From: Pseudomonas mucidolens
GTDB lineage: Bacteria > Pseudomonadota > Gammaproteobacteria > Pseudomonadales > Pseudomonadaceae
Reading direction: 5' to 3'
Length of the DNA: 64,000 nucleotides
NCBI RefSeq assembly: GCF_900106045.1
Contig: NZ_LT629802.1
Location: forward strand, 2,294,001 to 2,358,000
How positions within the stretch are numbered: the stretch's first letter is position 1; every line of letters begins with the position of its first letter. A program made the translations under genes and the position numbers. The notes under the pieces are model-generated. The model saw nothing but the letters and a program-made list of their open reading frames with translations, ran no database searches and was not told the DNA's origin. Positions 25,041 through 34,151 of this stretch are shown piece by piece.

Positions 25041-25652
25041 TTACATCGGTGGTCGGAAGCCATCCTTGCCAACCGCAATGCCGCGCGCGGTGGTTCCATC
25101 TGCGGCGGGGAACACGACAATTTTCGTACCTTTGACCAGTTCATCGGCTTTGCCTGGCTCGACGTAGGCGATTGGCACATCGTCCGGTACGACGATTTGT
25201 TTCTCGCCACCCTTGTAGTTGACGGTCAATGTGCGGCCGTCAGCTTTGGACAGTTTTCCCACGGTACCGTTGGTCATGGTGCCTGTGCTGCCATCCGCGT
25301 TCTGCCAGCCATAATGACCTTCGCCGCTGCCCTTCAGGCTGGCGTCAAAAACCGTCACCTCCAGCGCCTTCAATGTTCCGTTGGCCTGCGGGATGGCCGC
25401 CGAGCCAATGAAGCTGTCGGATTTGATCGAGTCGATATTGGCCTTCGATACTCGGTTGATACCGGTCTTGTCAGTCAGTCCGATAGTCTGCTGGGCGCCG
25501 GAGCGGACAGTGAATGTCAGAGTATTGTTGCTGACGCTTTCCACCGTGCCACGCAGCGGTTTGATCACCGGCATGTCAGCCGCGGTAGCAATGACAGCAG
25601 CACTGAGCATCAACAAACCGAACGTGGTGGACAAGGCGTTTTTGAGTTGCAT
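25041..25652 (-). CDS. Periplasmic protein of unknown function
   Basis: 203 aa with a clear Sec signal peptide (MQLKNALSTTFGLLMLSAAV, cleavage near ATAA-DMP). The mature part is beta-rich with repeated short motifs (GTVESVSNNTLTF, GTVGKLSKADGRTLTV) suggesting two OB-like or DUF5666-like units. First gene of the unit with the cytochrome and Mo-enzyme genes, and closest to the palindrome at 25721-25742. Possibly a metal- or oxidant-binding accessory protein. Confidence 0.7.
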   Translation of the reverse strand: MQLKNALSTTFGLLMLSAAVIATAADMPVIKPLRGTVESVSNNTLTFTVRSGAQQTIGLTDKTGINRVSKANIDSIKSDSFIGSAAIPQANGTLKALEVTVFDASLKGSGEGHYGWQNADGSTGTMTNGTVGKLSKADGRTLTVNYKGGEKQIVVPDDVPIAYVEPGKADELVKGTKIVVFPAADGTTARGIAVGKDGFRPPM

Positions 25653-25720
25653 GGCGACGATTCCTCATGGGTTGATGTGCCGCCATCCTCGACCGCAGAC
25701 CGGGACGTCACGATGACCGC

Positions 25721-25742
25721 CGAATGACATTTTTGTCATTCG
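25721..25742. promoter_or_regulatory. Perfect palindrome, candidate response-regulator box
   Basis: CGAATGACA-TTTT-TGTCATTCG, 9-bp perfect arms with a 4-base spacer, between the divergent Mo-enzyme operon and the two-component operon. A partial copy follows at 25758-25773 (GAATGACA-GAAA-TGT). Arm spacing resembles the CusR/HprR boxes of E. coli (CATTACAAAATTGTAATG type), which fits a heavy-metal/oxidant OmpR-type regulator. Confidence 0.7.
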
Positions 25743-25868
25743 CCAGCCCATTCCAATGAATGACAGAAATGTAACCAACTGCGCCGCCTCATCTCGTTAC
25801 ACTGCACAGCCGAGAAACCGATGTCGCGGGCTGAATCCCGTCATGAAGAGACCCGAGCGCACCTCACG

Positions 25869-26564
25869 ATGCATATCCTGCTGATCGAAGATGACACCAA
25901 AACAGGTGAGTACCTCAAAAAGGGGCTCGGCGAATCCGGTTACAACGTCGACTGGACCCAGCATGGTGCCGACGGCCTGCACATGGCCTTGCATACAACC
26001 TACGACCTGATCGTGCTGGATGTGATGTTGCCCGGGATTGACGGATTTCAGATCATTGAGCTCTTGCGCGCCAGACAAGACGTACCCGTGCTGTTCCTCA
26101 CCGCGCGCGACCAATTGCATGACCGCATTCGCGGCCTGGAACTGGGCGCCGATGATTACCTGGTCAAACCTTTTTCGTTTACCGAACTGCTGTTACGCAT
26201 CCGCACCATTTTGCGTCGCGGTGTCGTACGCGAAGCCGACCATTTCCACCTCGCAGACCTGGAGCTGGACCTGGTGCGGCGCCGCGTTACACGCCAACAG
26301 CAAGTAATCGTGCTGACCAACAAGGAGTTCGCCCTGCTGCATCTGTTTCTGCGCCGGGCAGGCGATGTGCTGTCCAGGACACAGATCGCTTCGGAAGTCT
26401 GGGACATGAATTTCGACAGCGATACCAACGTGGTGGACGTAGCGGTCAAGCGCCTGCGCAGCAAGGTCGACCAGCCCTATTCGAACAAACTGATCCATAC
26501 CATTCGCGGTATCGGCTATGTCTGCGAGGTGAGGCCATGCGGTCCCGACGCCAACCCTCTCTGA
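25869..26564 (+). CDS. OmpR-family response regulator (CusR/HprR-like)
   Basis: 231 aa from the ATG at 25869 ([20 protein letters not shown]). Receiver domain: acidic pair EDD, phospho-acceptor Asp in [10 protein letters not shown], Lys in LVKPFSF. The C-terminal winged helix contains [15 protein letters not shown] and HTIRGIGYV. The subfamily is the heavy-metal/oxidant group. It overlaps the sensor kinase gene by 28 bases. In E. coli the related HprRS pair controls msrPQ in response to hypochlorite and H2O2; a matching arrangement is seen here, so that function is inferred. Confidence 0.88.
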   Translation: MHILLIEDDTKTGEYLKKGLGESGYNVDWTQHGADGLHMALHTTYDLIVLDVMLPGIDGFQIIELLRARQDVPVLFLTARDQLHDRIRGLELGADDYLVKPFSFTELLLRIRTILRRGVVREADHFHLADLELDLVRRRVTRQQQVIVLTNKEFALLHLFLRRAGDVLSRTQIASEVWDMNFDSDTNVVDVAVKRLRSKVDQPYSNKLIHTIRGIGYVCEVRPCGPDANPL

Positions 26565-27931
26565 CCCTGCGATCGACCGTGGCGTTTTCCATGGTAGCGA
26601 TGCTGGCCGTGGCCGGTGCGGGCTTTTATCTGTATCAGACGATGAAAGCCTCGGTATTGGTATACAGCGATCATGCGGTCATGGGCCGTCTGGAGCACTT
26701 TCGTAAGCTGTTGCACTACGAACTCGCCATCGAGAAACTGCGCGACAGCCCGCAGATTTTCAAGAACATGCTCGACAGCGAAGACGACATCTTCATCATT
26801 GAAGAGCCCGGACAGCAACCGGTAATCCACGTAAATCCACTGAACGTTACGTTGCCTGAACTGCCCGTCATCGGCCAGGATACAAAGCTGAGCGTCAGTG
26901 ACCTGCGCAGCGGCGTGACCGACTCGGGAACAATGCTGCGCGCCGCTACCGTCGTCACAACATCGGGTGGGCGCGAAGTCCGACTGACGGCCGCGCACCT
27001 CATGGGCAAGGAAATGGCTATGCTCGCAGCGTATCGCGAACGTATCTACCTGGCCGTTGCGCTGGCCTTTCTAGCGACAGCGTTGTTGGGTTACCTGGTA
27101 CTGCGTCGAGGGCTGCGCCCGTTGCGCAGAATGGCCGCACATGCCGCAGCCATCACGCCCGAGCGTCTCCACAGCCGCATGGACAGCGCTGATACGCCGG
27201 TTGAACTGCAACAGCTGAGTGATGCCTACAACGCGATGCTCGATCGCCTTTCCCAGGGTTATCAGCGGTTGACGCAATTTTCCGCCGACCTTGCCCATGA
27301 AATTCGCACGCCGGTGGGATCGCTGATGGGGCATTGCCAGGTCGCCCTTCGCCAGCGCCGCAGCGAGGATGACTATCAGGCACTCATCGCTTCGAATCTT
27401 GAGGAGCTCGAACGGATCTCCCGTATCGTCGAAAGCATTCTGTTCCTTGCGCGCGCCGATGAAACGCAAGCAGTGGTGGAGCGCCAAAAACTGTCGCTGC
27501 ATGACGAATCACAGCGCATTGCTGAATATTTTGAAGGCTTGGCTGAAGAGCGGCAAATGACCTTCCAGATAACAGGCGATGGCAACGTGCTCGCTGACCC
27601 CTTGCTGCTGCGCAGAGCCTTGAGCAACCTGGTAGCAAATGCGATTCGCTACGCCCACGAAGGCACCGAGATTTTGATGCGGATAATGGAAACCCACAAC
27701 GGTGCCCGGATTGAGGTGGAGAACCAAGGGCCCGTGCTGAGTAACGAAACCTTGGGCAAACTCTTCGACCGCTTTTACCGCGGCGATGCGTCTCGCCACC
27801 AGAACTCTGACTCCTACGGCCTTGGCCTCGCCATCGTCGTGGCAATCATGCAACTGCATGAAGGTCACGTGCGTGTCGAACAGCCAAAGCCCGGGATTAT
27901 CCGTTTTTCGCTGTCATTCCCTGCAGCTTGA
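26537..27931 (+). CDS. Heavy-metal/oxidant-type sensor histidine kinase
   Basis: 464 aa. N-terminal membrane helix ([20 protein letters not shown]), periplasmic domain to about residue 160, second helix ([19 protein letters not shown]), HAMP, then H-box [15 protein letters not shown]-box ([12 protein letters not shown]) and G-boxes ([10 protein letters not shown]). The layout matches the CusS/IrlB group. Encoded with and overlapping its response regulator, and probably senses a periplasmic signal. Confidence 0.88.
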   Translation: MRSRRQPSLTLRSTVAFSMVAMLAVAGAGFYLYQTMKASVLVYSDHAVMGRLEHFRKLLHYELAIEKLRDSPQIFKNMLDSEDDIFIIEEPGQQPVIHVNPLNVTLPELPVIGQDTKLSVSDLRSGVTDSGTMLRAATVVTTSGGREVRLTAAHLMGKEMAMLAAYRERIYLAVALAFLATALLGYLVLRRGLRPLRRMAAHAAAITPERLHSRMDSADTPVELQQLSDAYNAMLDRLSQGYQRLTQFSADLAHEIRTPVGSLMGHCQVALRQRRSEDDYQALIASNLEELERISRIVESILFLARADETQAVVERQKLSLHDESQRIAEYFEGLAEERQMTFQITGDGNVLADPLLLRRALSNLVANAIRYAHEGTEILMRIMETHNGARIEVENQGPVLSNETLGKLFDRFYRGDASRHQNSDSYGLGLAIVVAIMQLHEGHVRVEQPKPGIIRFSLSFPAA

Positions 27932-27977
27932 ACGACATCAGCGGGCAGCGCTTGTGGTTCGCGCCGCTCACTGAACA

Positions 27978-28496
27978 TTATGCAAACATGTCATCCCTTG
28001 AAAGCGTACTCAGGCGCTGATGTTGGCTCACTGGGTACTTTTCATCGCCCGCTACGGGTGCCCAATCTTTCAACGGTGTCAGGAAATGCAGTTCAAAACG
28101 ACGTGACAGAAACGCCCATTTTCCGTCGCGACGTTCAAACCTGTCGTGGTACAACCCGCTGACTTGAACCGGACCTTTTTCAAGGTCATGGAACAGGCAA
28201 TCTGCAGCCACCGTACCCACCGCGCTGTCACCCTCGATTTCAATCAGCGGGTTGGCCATCCAGTGGTGCATATGTGGCATCTGGCGCCAGCTGTTTTGCG
28301 CCATCACGATAATTTCATCACGGTTATCGGCCTTGCCAAAACCCGGTAGATCCAGTGTCGATTCTTCGTGCCAGATTCCACTCAGAAGCGACACGTCAAT
28401 ACGGTCGAACGCATTGGCGTAGGTGCTGATCAGCGACTCGATGGCGGCGCGACTTTCCAGTGCTTGCAGTCGCGTAGTCAGTTCTTCAATGTTCAT
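27978..28496 (-). CDS. SnoaL-like / NTF2-fold protein
   Basis: 172 aa from the ATG at 28496 (MNIEELTTRLQALESRAAIE). The AAIESLISTYANAFDRID helix, DLPGFGKADNRDEI and ALDxHHW-type segment (MHHWMANPLIEIEGD) plus the final FLSRRFELHFLTPL strand are typical of the SnoaL_4 group, which includes ring-hydroxylating-dioxygenase beta-like and dehydratase-like proteins. It lies 81 bases downstream of the broken SDR gene and was probably in one operon with it. Confidence 0.8.
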   Translation of the reverse strand: MNIEELTTRLQALESRAAIESLISTYANAFDRIDVSLLSGIWHEESTLDLPGFGKADNRDEIIVMAQNSWRQMPHMHHWMANPLIEIEGDSAVGTVAADCLFHDLEKGPVQVSGLYHDRFERRDGKWAFLSRRFELHFLTPLKDWAPVAGDEKYPVSQHQRLSTLSRDDMFA

Positions 28497-28577
28497 GATG
28501 GGGTTTCCCCTGCTGAGACTTCGCAAAAGCGACAAAGGCAACCCTCTACGAGGGCTGCGCTACGGTTGAGCCCGTGT

Positions 28578-29335
28578 TCAGATCTGCGACAGGCCGCCGT
28601 CGACCATCAGCTCCACACCGTTGACATATTTCGCATCGGCAGATGCAAGGAACAGCGCCGACGAGGCGATTTCTTCTGGTTGGGCCATATACCCCAGCGG
28701 AGTGATCTGCTCGACGTGTTGGCGCAGCGCGGCAATCTCGCTTTCGCTCATCTTCAAGCCGTTATCCATTAGAGGCGTGCGGGTGAAGCCAGGGCTCAGG
28801 ACATTCGCTCGAATCTTGCGACCTTTGAGTTCGTTGGCCCAAGTCCTGGCGAAGGACCGTACTGCGGCCGTGGATGCGTTGTAGAGGCTCAGTCCTTCCA
28901 TGCCATTGCTGGAGCAGATAGAGGCCGTCAGAACGATCGAAGCACCATTTTTCAACCGCGGCATTAACGTCTGAACGGTAAAAAAGCCCCCCTTCACGTT
29001 AATGTCGAACAGGTTGAAATAAGCCGCCTCGGAGGTCTCGCCCAGCGGGTTCTTTTCACAGATACCCGCGTTGGCAAACACTGAGTCCAACTGATCGTTG
29101 CGCGCCTCAATCGTCGCCTTGAGCTTATCGAGATCAGCCTGGCGGGCGACATCGGAAATGACCGCGACCGCTCTATCGCCAAGCTTGGCCACCGCCGCCT
29201 CGAGCTTGGCTGCCGAGCGCCCGGTGATGTAAACGCGCCTGGCGCCCTCGGCAATCAAGCCCTGCGCAATCGCAAACCCGATCCGGTGGATGCGCCGGTA
29301 ACGACGGCAACCTGATCAGCGAATTTACCTGACAT
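28578..29335 (-). pseudogene. Frameshifted short-chain dehydrogenase
   Basis: The original start is the ATG at 29335 (MSGKFADQVAVVTGASTGSG) with GGAG eight bases upstream. The frame is lost in the Rossmann loop near 29280, where one missing base turns the expected TGIGFAIAQGLIAEG into TGSGLRLRR-stop; the rest continues in another frame from ARRVYITGRSAAK. The catalytic motif is also altered: YNASTAA has Thr where SDRs have Lys. Two independent defects argue for a real pseudogene rather than a sequencing error. Paralogous to the SDRs at 10806 and 13537. Confidence 0.75.
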
Positions 29336-29690
29336 ATCTGACTCCGCAATCTCGGTTGTGTGGCTCGACTTGAACCCCAGTGCGGTCATTTTGCGAGGAG
29401 TCAGGCGCTGAGCGGCAGTCTGCAGAGCAAGGCCTTCCACGCCGCTCGCACCCTGCACACGCAACCAGACCGCCGAAAGAACTCGTCGTGACCGAAGCAG
29501 CCATGCCTGGTCAGGTGTGGTTTCTCAGCCTCGCGCTGCCCAGAGGTTCGCAGTTGAAGCATTCTTCAGCACACCACCTTCTTGAAAAACATGGGCACTC
29601 AGTCCACCATGGACAAATATGCCACGCATTGATCGATAGCTCTGCGCTGATCCAGCGCCCCATCAATCTCCAAAAATCAGTCATTAGCTA
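29336..29690. other. Intergenic stretch with no supported gene
   Basis: Open frames on both strands here lack ribosome binding sites and family matches. The region separates the SDR pseudogene from the DauR-type regulator and may contain the promoters of both. Confidence 0.4.
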
Positions 29691-30299
29691 ATGAAGAATA
29701 TTGAAAACTACAAAGTGGTTGCGGACAGCATCGCTACGCTGCTTTTCCCAAATGCAGAAGTCATTGTTCATCATGTAAAAAGTCAGACCGTTGTCCACAT
29801 AGCGAACAACTTTTCCAAACGAAAACTGGGCGATGATTCAGCACTAGACGAAGAGTTAGGTGATTTTAGCAATGCGAGCAGCATAGGGCCTTATGAGAAA
29901 ATCAATTGGAATGGGCAAAAAATCCGCTCTATTACCAGCGTTCTCTGTGATCAGGATGGTAAGGCCGAATATCTGCTGTGCATTAATTTAAATTTCTCCG
30001 TTCTTGAGCAAGCTCACCTTGCACTGGCTGATTTCTTCAAAGTCAGCCGCCTAATACCGCAACCCGACGCACTGTTCAAGGATGATTGGCAAGAGCGAAT
30101 AAATACATTTCTTCATGCGTGGTTACAAGATAAAAATTTGTCGTTGCGCACTCTTAACACCAAGGATAAACGTGCTTTGGTCGAGGCGTTATTTGCTGAG
30201 GGGGCGTTTAAGGGACGCAGCGGTGCTGATTATGTCGCCAATGTTCTGAACATGGGGCGCGCCACCGTATATAAGTATTTGAAACAGCTGAGAAATTAA
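29691..30299 (+). CDS. DauR/YheO-type transcriptional regulator
   Basis: 202 aa. N-terminal YheO-like PAS domain (VVADSIATLLFPNAEVIVHH, SITSVLCDQDGKAEYLLCINLNF split across the fold) and a C-terminal HTH_22 domain (KRALVEALFAEGAFKGRSG, YVANVLNMGRATVYKYLKQL). Members such as DauR regulate amino-acid catabolism. It is more AT-rich than the flanking genes. It lies upstream of the amino-acid-type operon at 31021-34937 and is its most likely regulator. Confidence 0.85.
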   Translation: MKNIENYKVVADSIATLLFPNAEVIVHHVKSQTVVHIANNFSKRKLGDDSALDEELGDFSNASSIGPYEKINWNGQKIRSITSVLCDQDGKAEYLLCINLNFSVLEQAHLALADFFKVSRLIPQPDALFKDDWQERINTFLHAWLQDKNLSLRTLNTKDKRALVEALFAEGAFKGRSGADYVANVLNMGRATVYKYLKQLRN

Positions 30300-31020
30300 T
30301 CGAGGTGCGAATCAGCTAATATAGAACGCATCTGCAAACCAAGCTCAAGCGCCTCGAAAGAGGCTTTGACGTGTAAAAAACCATTAAACAATCGACATAA
30401 CCGTTCGCTCCAGTACGCCTCCTAAGTCTTTGGAAATATTCAGCAGTCGCTCGCCGTCCAGCGATGCGTGCGTGTATATTTTCTGTCTATCAATCTTTCT
30501 TTGTCGCCGTCGCTTTCGGTCGAGTACACCTGTAGTTATCCAAAACTTATATTTACGATTGCTTGCGGCCAAGAACTTGCACATCTAATCAAATTCGGCA
30601 GTTTGTAATCCGGACTTAACCACCTTCTATAAAAGCTGAGGTACGCCCTGGCACCTGTCGAGTGGTATATCACTCCAAACGCATCATGGACGTATTAAGA
30701 AATTGCTGGTCAACCCCCGTTTGATGTACCGCAGACAGGCAATCAAGGCAGGTGCTAGTAACTGACCTAAAGAGAAAGAGAACACAAGCCGGACGCACAC
30801 AATGCTCTCTGACGCATAAGAATAATGTCCATGAGGGATTTTTTCCATACAGAAATATTCGTCATGTATCGCTGTCAGCCCTTATCTAGAGCCATCAAAA
30901 CCCCATTCGAGAATTTTCATGATGCTTTTTTGATCAGGGCTGACTCGATTTTTATGATTGCCACATGGAGATTACGAGTCTATTGTAGATAAATATTCTA
31001 CATATTGTGATGGCTTTCCC
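30300..31020. other. 720-base intergenic region upstream of the deacylase operon
   Basis: No supported gene; a 66-codon minus-strand frame at 30384-30584 has no match and no ribosome binding site. A small hairpin GCCTC-GAAA-GAGGC (30351-30364) with a GNRA loop and a short T run lies 52 bases after the regulator stop and may be a weak terminator. The stretch is AT-rich and probably carries the promoter of the operon starting at 31021. Confidence 0.45.
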
Positions 31021-32145
31021 ATGTCGATCCAGACTCGCTTCACTGATTTACCGCCACTCAGTCCGGGCGCCCCGCTGCATTTGTACACACATGAGTTCAC
31101 TGGGAAGGGGAGCTCGCGCAGTGCCTATATTCAGGCAGGACTGCACGCTGACGAGCACCCTGGTTTGTTGGTCGTGCAGCACCTGAAGAAAATGTTAGTG
31201 ACGCTGCATAAACAGAACAAAATTCTAGGTCGAATAGTGTTGTGCCCTTTTGCCAATCCAGTTGGCATGACCCAAAACGTTTTTGGGTTCTGGGCTGGTC
31301 GCTTCAATCTGGCAAACGGCGAAAATTTCAACCGTAACTTCCCAGATCTGCTGCCTCTCCTGGATGCACAGCTCAATGATTCCACCTGCCAAAAACTGCC
31401 CCCTAAGCAGCGCCTGATGAACGCCGTTGGAGCACTGTCGCCGACCGATACGGTTAGTGCTCTGCGTCAGACGTTATTGGGTGAAGCGCTGCAGCATGAT
31501 GTTGTGTTGGATCTCCATTGCGACACTGCCGGCGTCCTGCACCTCTACGCAAATCAGGGCCCGCGTGACCAAGCGCTTAAGCTGGCCGAGTGCATGAACA
31601 TCGAGATAGTTTTTCTTGAGGAGTCAGCTGGCGGTCAACCGTTTGATGAATCATGTAATCGTCCGTGGGACTGGCTCATCAAGAACGAACTCCTCAGCAA
31701 AGAAGCACGCCCATTCGCAGCGAGTATCGAGTTGCGTGGGCAGGCAGATGTCGATGATCAACTTGCTCACGAAGATGCTCTAGGCATTTTGGATTTTCTC
31801 GCTGAAGAGGGGCTAATTCGGCTTGATGCCCCAATCGAGGCGAAATGCATTCCGCAGGTTTATCCGCTGGAAGGTGCAAGCCATTTGCCGTCTCCCGGCC
31901 ATGGTCTGCTCGTCTGGAAAAAACGAGTCGGGGAAGCCGTTTCAAAAGGAGAGTTAATCGGGGAAATCGTCCCACTCGACAGCGCAATTGGCACGCCTCG
32001 ACTGCCTATCTTCAGTGATGTAGACGGGGTGATCGTGGTTCAACCTCTGTTCAAACTGGTTCGAGCAGGTCAGCGAGTAGCACTACTCGCGGGCACTGAA
32101 CCCCTGCCCAATCGCCGGGCGGGCCAACTACTCAATCACTTCTGA
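31021..32145 (+). CDS. AstE/AspA-family zinc deacylase
   Basis: 374 aa from the ATG at 31021; a TTG-initiated extension to 30958 has no support. Zinc site: H42-A-D-E45 (AGLHADEHPG) and H166 (LDLHCDTAG); substrate-side NFNRNFP at 102-108; catalytic-type Glu in SIELRGQ. A C-terminal beta-barrel-like segment (SPGHGLLVWKKRVGEAV) resembles a hammerhead domain. Family members hydrolyse N-acyl amino acids (succinylglutamate, N-acetyl-diaminobutyrate). First gene of an operon with EutB- and EutC-like genes, which suggests removal of an acyl group before deamination. Confidence 0.82.
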   Translation: MSIQTRFTDLPPLSPGAPLHLYTHEFTGKGSSRSAYIQAGLHADEHPGLLVVQHLKKMLVTLHKQNKILGRIVLCPFANPVGMTQNVFGFWAGRFNLANGENFNRNFPDLLPLLDAQLNDSTCQKLPPKQRLMNAVGALSPTDTVSALRQTLLGEALQHDVVLDLHCDTAGVLHLYANQGPRDQALKLAECMNIEIVFLEESAGGQPFDESCNRPWDWLIKNELLSKEARPFAASIELRGQADVDDQLAHEDALGILDFLAEEGLIRLDAPIEAKCIPQVYPLEGASHLPSPGHGLLVWKKRVGEAVSKGELIGEIVPLDSAIGTPRLPIFSDVDGVIVVQPLFKLVRAGQRVALLAGTEPLPNRRAGQLLNHF

Positions 32146-32164
32146 CTTATGAAGGAATTTTGAA

Positions 32165-33142
32165 ATGTCGGTTGATCAAACCAGCTTGTCGTCTTTGTAC
32201 GACTCGATATGCGAAGCACACAAAGCATTGCGACCTGCGGTAGCTGTAACGCCTCTAATTTACAGCGCACGACTTTCAGCCATGACCGAATGCGAGGTCT
32301 ATCTGAAATGCGAACACCTGCAACATACAGGCTCATTCAAGTTTCGAGGCGCCAGCAACAAAATCCGTCTTCTCCCTGAAGCACAGCGTCAGTTGGGAGT
32401 GCTCACCGCCTCTTCAGGCAATCATGGGCAAGGCTTGGCTCTCGCCGGCAAGGTTTTGGGTGTTCCGGTTACCGTCTACACCACCACTTCTGCATCCGCA
32501 TACAAGCTGGATGCCATTCGTGCCCTGGGCGCAGATGTCGTCAGTCTGGATCTCGACCCTTTGAGCGTGGAGTTGGAGGCTGCGCGCCAAGCTGCCGCTC
32601 AGGGCAAACCTTTCGTTTCACCTTATAACGATCCACAAATCATCGCTGGCCAAGGCACGATCGGTGTCGAATTGTTCGAGCAGGCCCCTGACCTTGACGC
32701 GGTGTTCGTGGCAGTCGGTGGCGGTGGGATGATTTCAGGGATTGGCGCTGCATTGAAAGCTCTCAATCCAAACATCGAAATCATCGGTTGCTGGCCAGCA
32801 AATGCACCGACCATGCAGCGCTCTCTCGAAGCCGGCGAGATTATCGAGATGGAGGAAGACGAGACCATTTCCGATGGCACTGCCGGCGGTATTGAACCAG
32901 GCAGCATTACCTTCCCACTCTGCCAAGCCTTGTTAACGCGCACAGTGCTGGTTAGTGAAGATGAAATCAAAGCGGCAATGCGCGATGTCGCAAGCTGTGA
33001 ACGCTGGATCATCGAAGGCGCAGCTGGCGTTGCCGTGGCCAGCATGAAGAAACTCGCGCAGGAATACCGTGGCAAGCGTGTTGCCGTGGTCATTTGCGGT
33101 CGCAACATCATCCTCGAAAAATTCCTCGGAGCCGTTCAATGA
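32165..33142 (+). CDS. Threonine-dehydratase-like PLP enzyme (EutB-like)
   Basis: 325 aa. PLP Lys is K59 in TGSFKFRGA; the phosphate-binding loop is VGGGGMISG; the opening TPLIYSARLS is typical of fold-type II serine/threonine dehydratases. There is no C-terminal ACT domain, so it is the catabolic type. The set deacylase/dehydratase/cyclodeaminase-like resembles the ectoine-utilisation genes eutE-eutB-eutC. It starts 19 bases after the deacylase with AAGGA, and its stop overlaps the next start as ATGA. Confidence 0.82.
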   Translation: MSVDQTSLSSLYDSICEAHKALRPAVAVTPLIYSARLSAMTECEVYLKCEHLQHTGSFKFRGASNKIRLLPEAQRQLGVLTASSGNHGQGLALAGKVLGVPVTVYTTTSASAYKLDAIRALGADVVSLDLDPLSVELEAARQAAAQGKPFVSPYNDPQIIAGQGTIGVELFEQAPDLDAVFVAVGGGGMISGIGAALKALNPNIEIIGCWPANAPTMQRSLEAGEIIEMEEDETISDGTAGGIEPGSITFPLCQALLTRTVLVSEDEIKAAMRDVASCERWIIEGAAGVAVASMKKLAQEYRGKRVAVVICGRNIILEKFLGAVQ

Positions 33143-34086
33143 AGGTGTTCAACAAGCAACAGATCATCTCCCAACTTGATCTGAATCTCGCCGTAAACCG
33201 CTTGGAGGAAGGCTTCGTCGCGTTCTCCAACGGCGAGGTGCAAGTACCGCCAGTTCAAGCTTTTTCGTTTATAGAGGCTAATGGCGATTGCTGCGTTAAA
33301 TCGGCTTACGTTAAAGGCAGTGATACCTTCACCGTGAAGATATCGACAGGCTTCTACGACAATCCGAGCAAAGGCTTGGAGAGCAACGATGGACTGATGA
33401 TGGTGTTGTCCGCTACCACAGGGCAACCACTAGCGTTACTGCAGGACGAAGGCTGGTTGACGTGTATTCGCACAGCGCTCGCGGGGCGAATCGCTGCCCG
33501 TTTGTTGGCTCCGCGCGAAGTAACGGCAATCGGCATCGTAGGTACCGGCATGCAGGCACGGATGCACCTGGAGCAGCTTCATGCTGTCACCGATTGCCGC
33601 AAGGTGGTGGTGTGGGGTCGCAACGACGTAGAGCTTGAGGCCTATAAGGCCTTTGCGAGTGATCTCGGCTATGAGGTGCAAACCACTCGTAACCTGGAAA
33701 ACGTCGCACGGTCCGCAAATCTGATCATCTGCGTTACACCTTCGCGCGAACCTCTGCTCAAGAGTGAGTGGATTCAACCAGGGACACACATTACTGCCGT
33801 GGGCGCTGATGCCGCTGGCAAGCAAGAGCTGGATCCCGCTCTGGTCGCTCGCGCTGATCGCATCATTGTGGACTCCATCTATCAGTGCAGCCAGTACGGT
33901 GAAATCTCGCACGCACTTAAGGCAGGGCTGATTCGTGAAGAGCAGTTGGCTGAGCTTGGTGCGTTGCTGGCTGGTCGAGCCAAAGGTCGCGACAACGATG
34001 ATCAGATTACGCTGGTCGACCTGACTGGTGTGGCTGTACAGGATGCCCAGATCTCCAGTTGTGCTCTGGCATCCATGAAAGGCTAA
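33139..34086 (+). CDS. Ornithine cyclodeaminase/mu-crystallin family protein (EutC-like)
   Basis: 315 aa from the ATG at 33139, overlapping the upstream stop by four bases. The NAD(P)-binding loop GIVGTGMQARMHLEQL and the strand HITAVGADAAGKQELD are family hallmarks. Members deaminate ornithine to proline, or act as imine reductases or alanine dehydrogenases; the neighbours point to the EutC branch, whose exact reaction is uncertain. Translationally coupled to the EutB-like gene. Confidence 0.82.
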   Translation: MKVFNKQQIISQLDLNLAVNRLEEGFVAFSNGEVQVPPVQAFSFIEANGDCCVKSAYVKGSDTFTVKISTGFYDNPSKGLESNDGLMMVLSATTGQPLALLQDEGWLTCIRTALAGRIAARLLAPREVTAIGIVGTGMQARMHLEQLHAVTDCRKVVVWGRNDVELEAYKAFASDLGYEVQTTRNLENVARSANLIICVTPSREPLLKSEWIQPGTHITAVGADAAGKQELDPALVARADRIIVDSIYQCSQYGEISHALKAGLIREEQLAELGALLAGRAKGRDNDDQITLVDLTGVAVQDAQISSCALASMKG

Positions 34087-34151
34087 TTCTCTCGCCATAC
34101 CCAACTCGCGCGCCCACCCTGAGCGCGCTTGACCTTGCCCGGAGCGAAATC

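Noticed and set aside
30384..30584. 66-codon minus-strand ORF in the 30.3-31.0 kb gap
   Set aside because: Arg/Lys-rich with no family match or ribosome binding site, in an AT-rich intergenic region.
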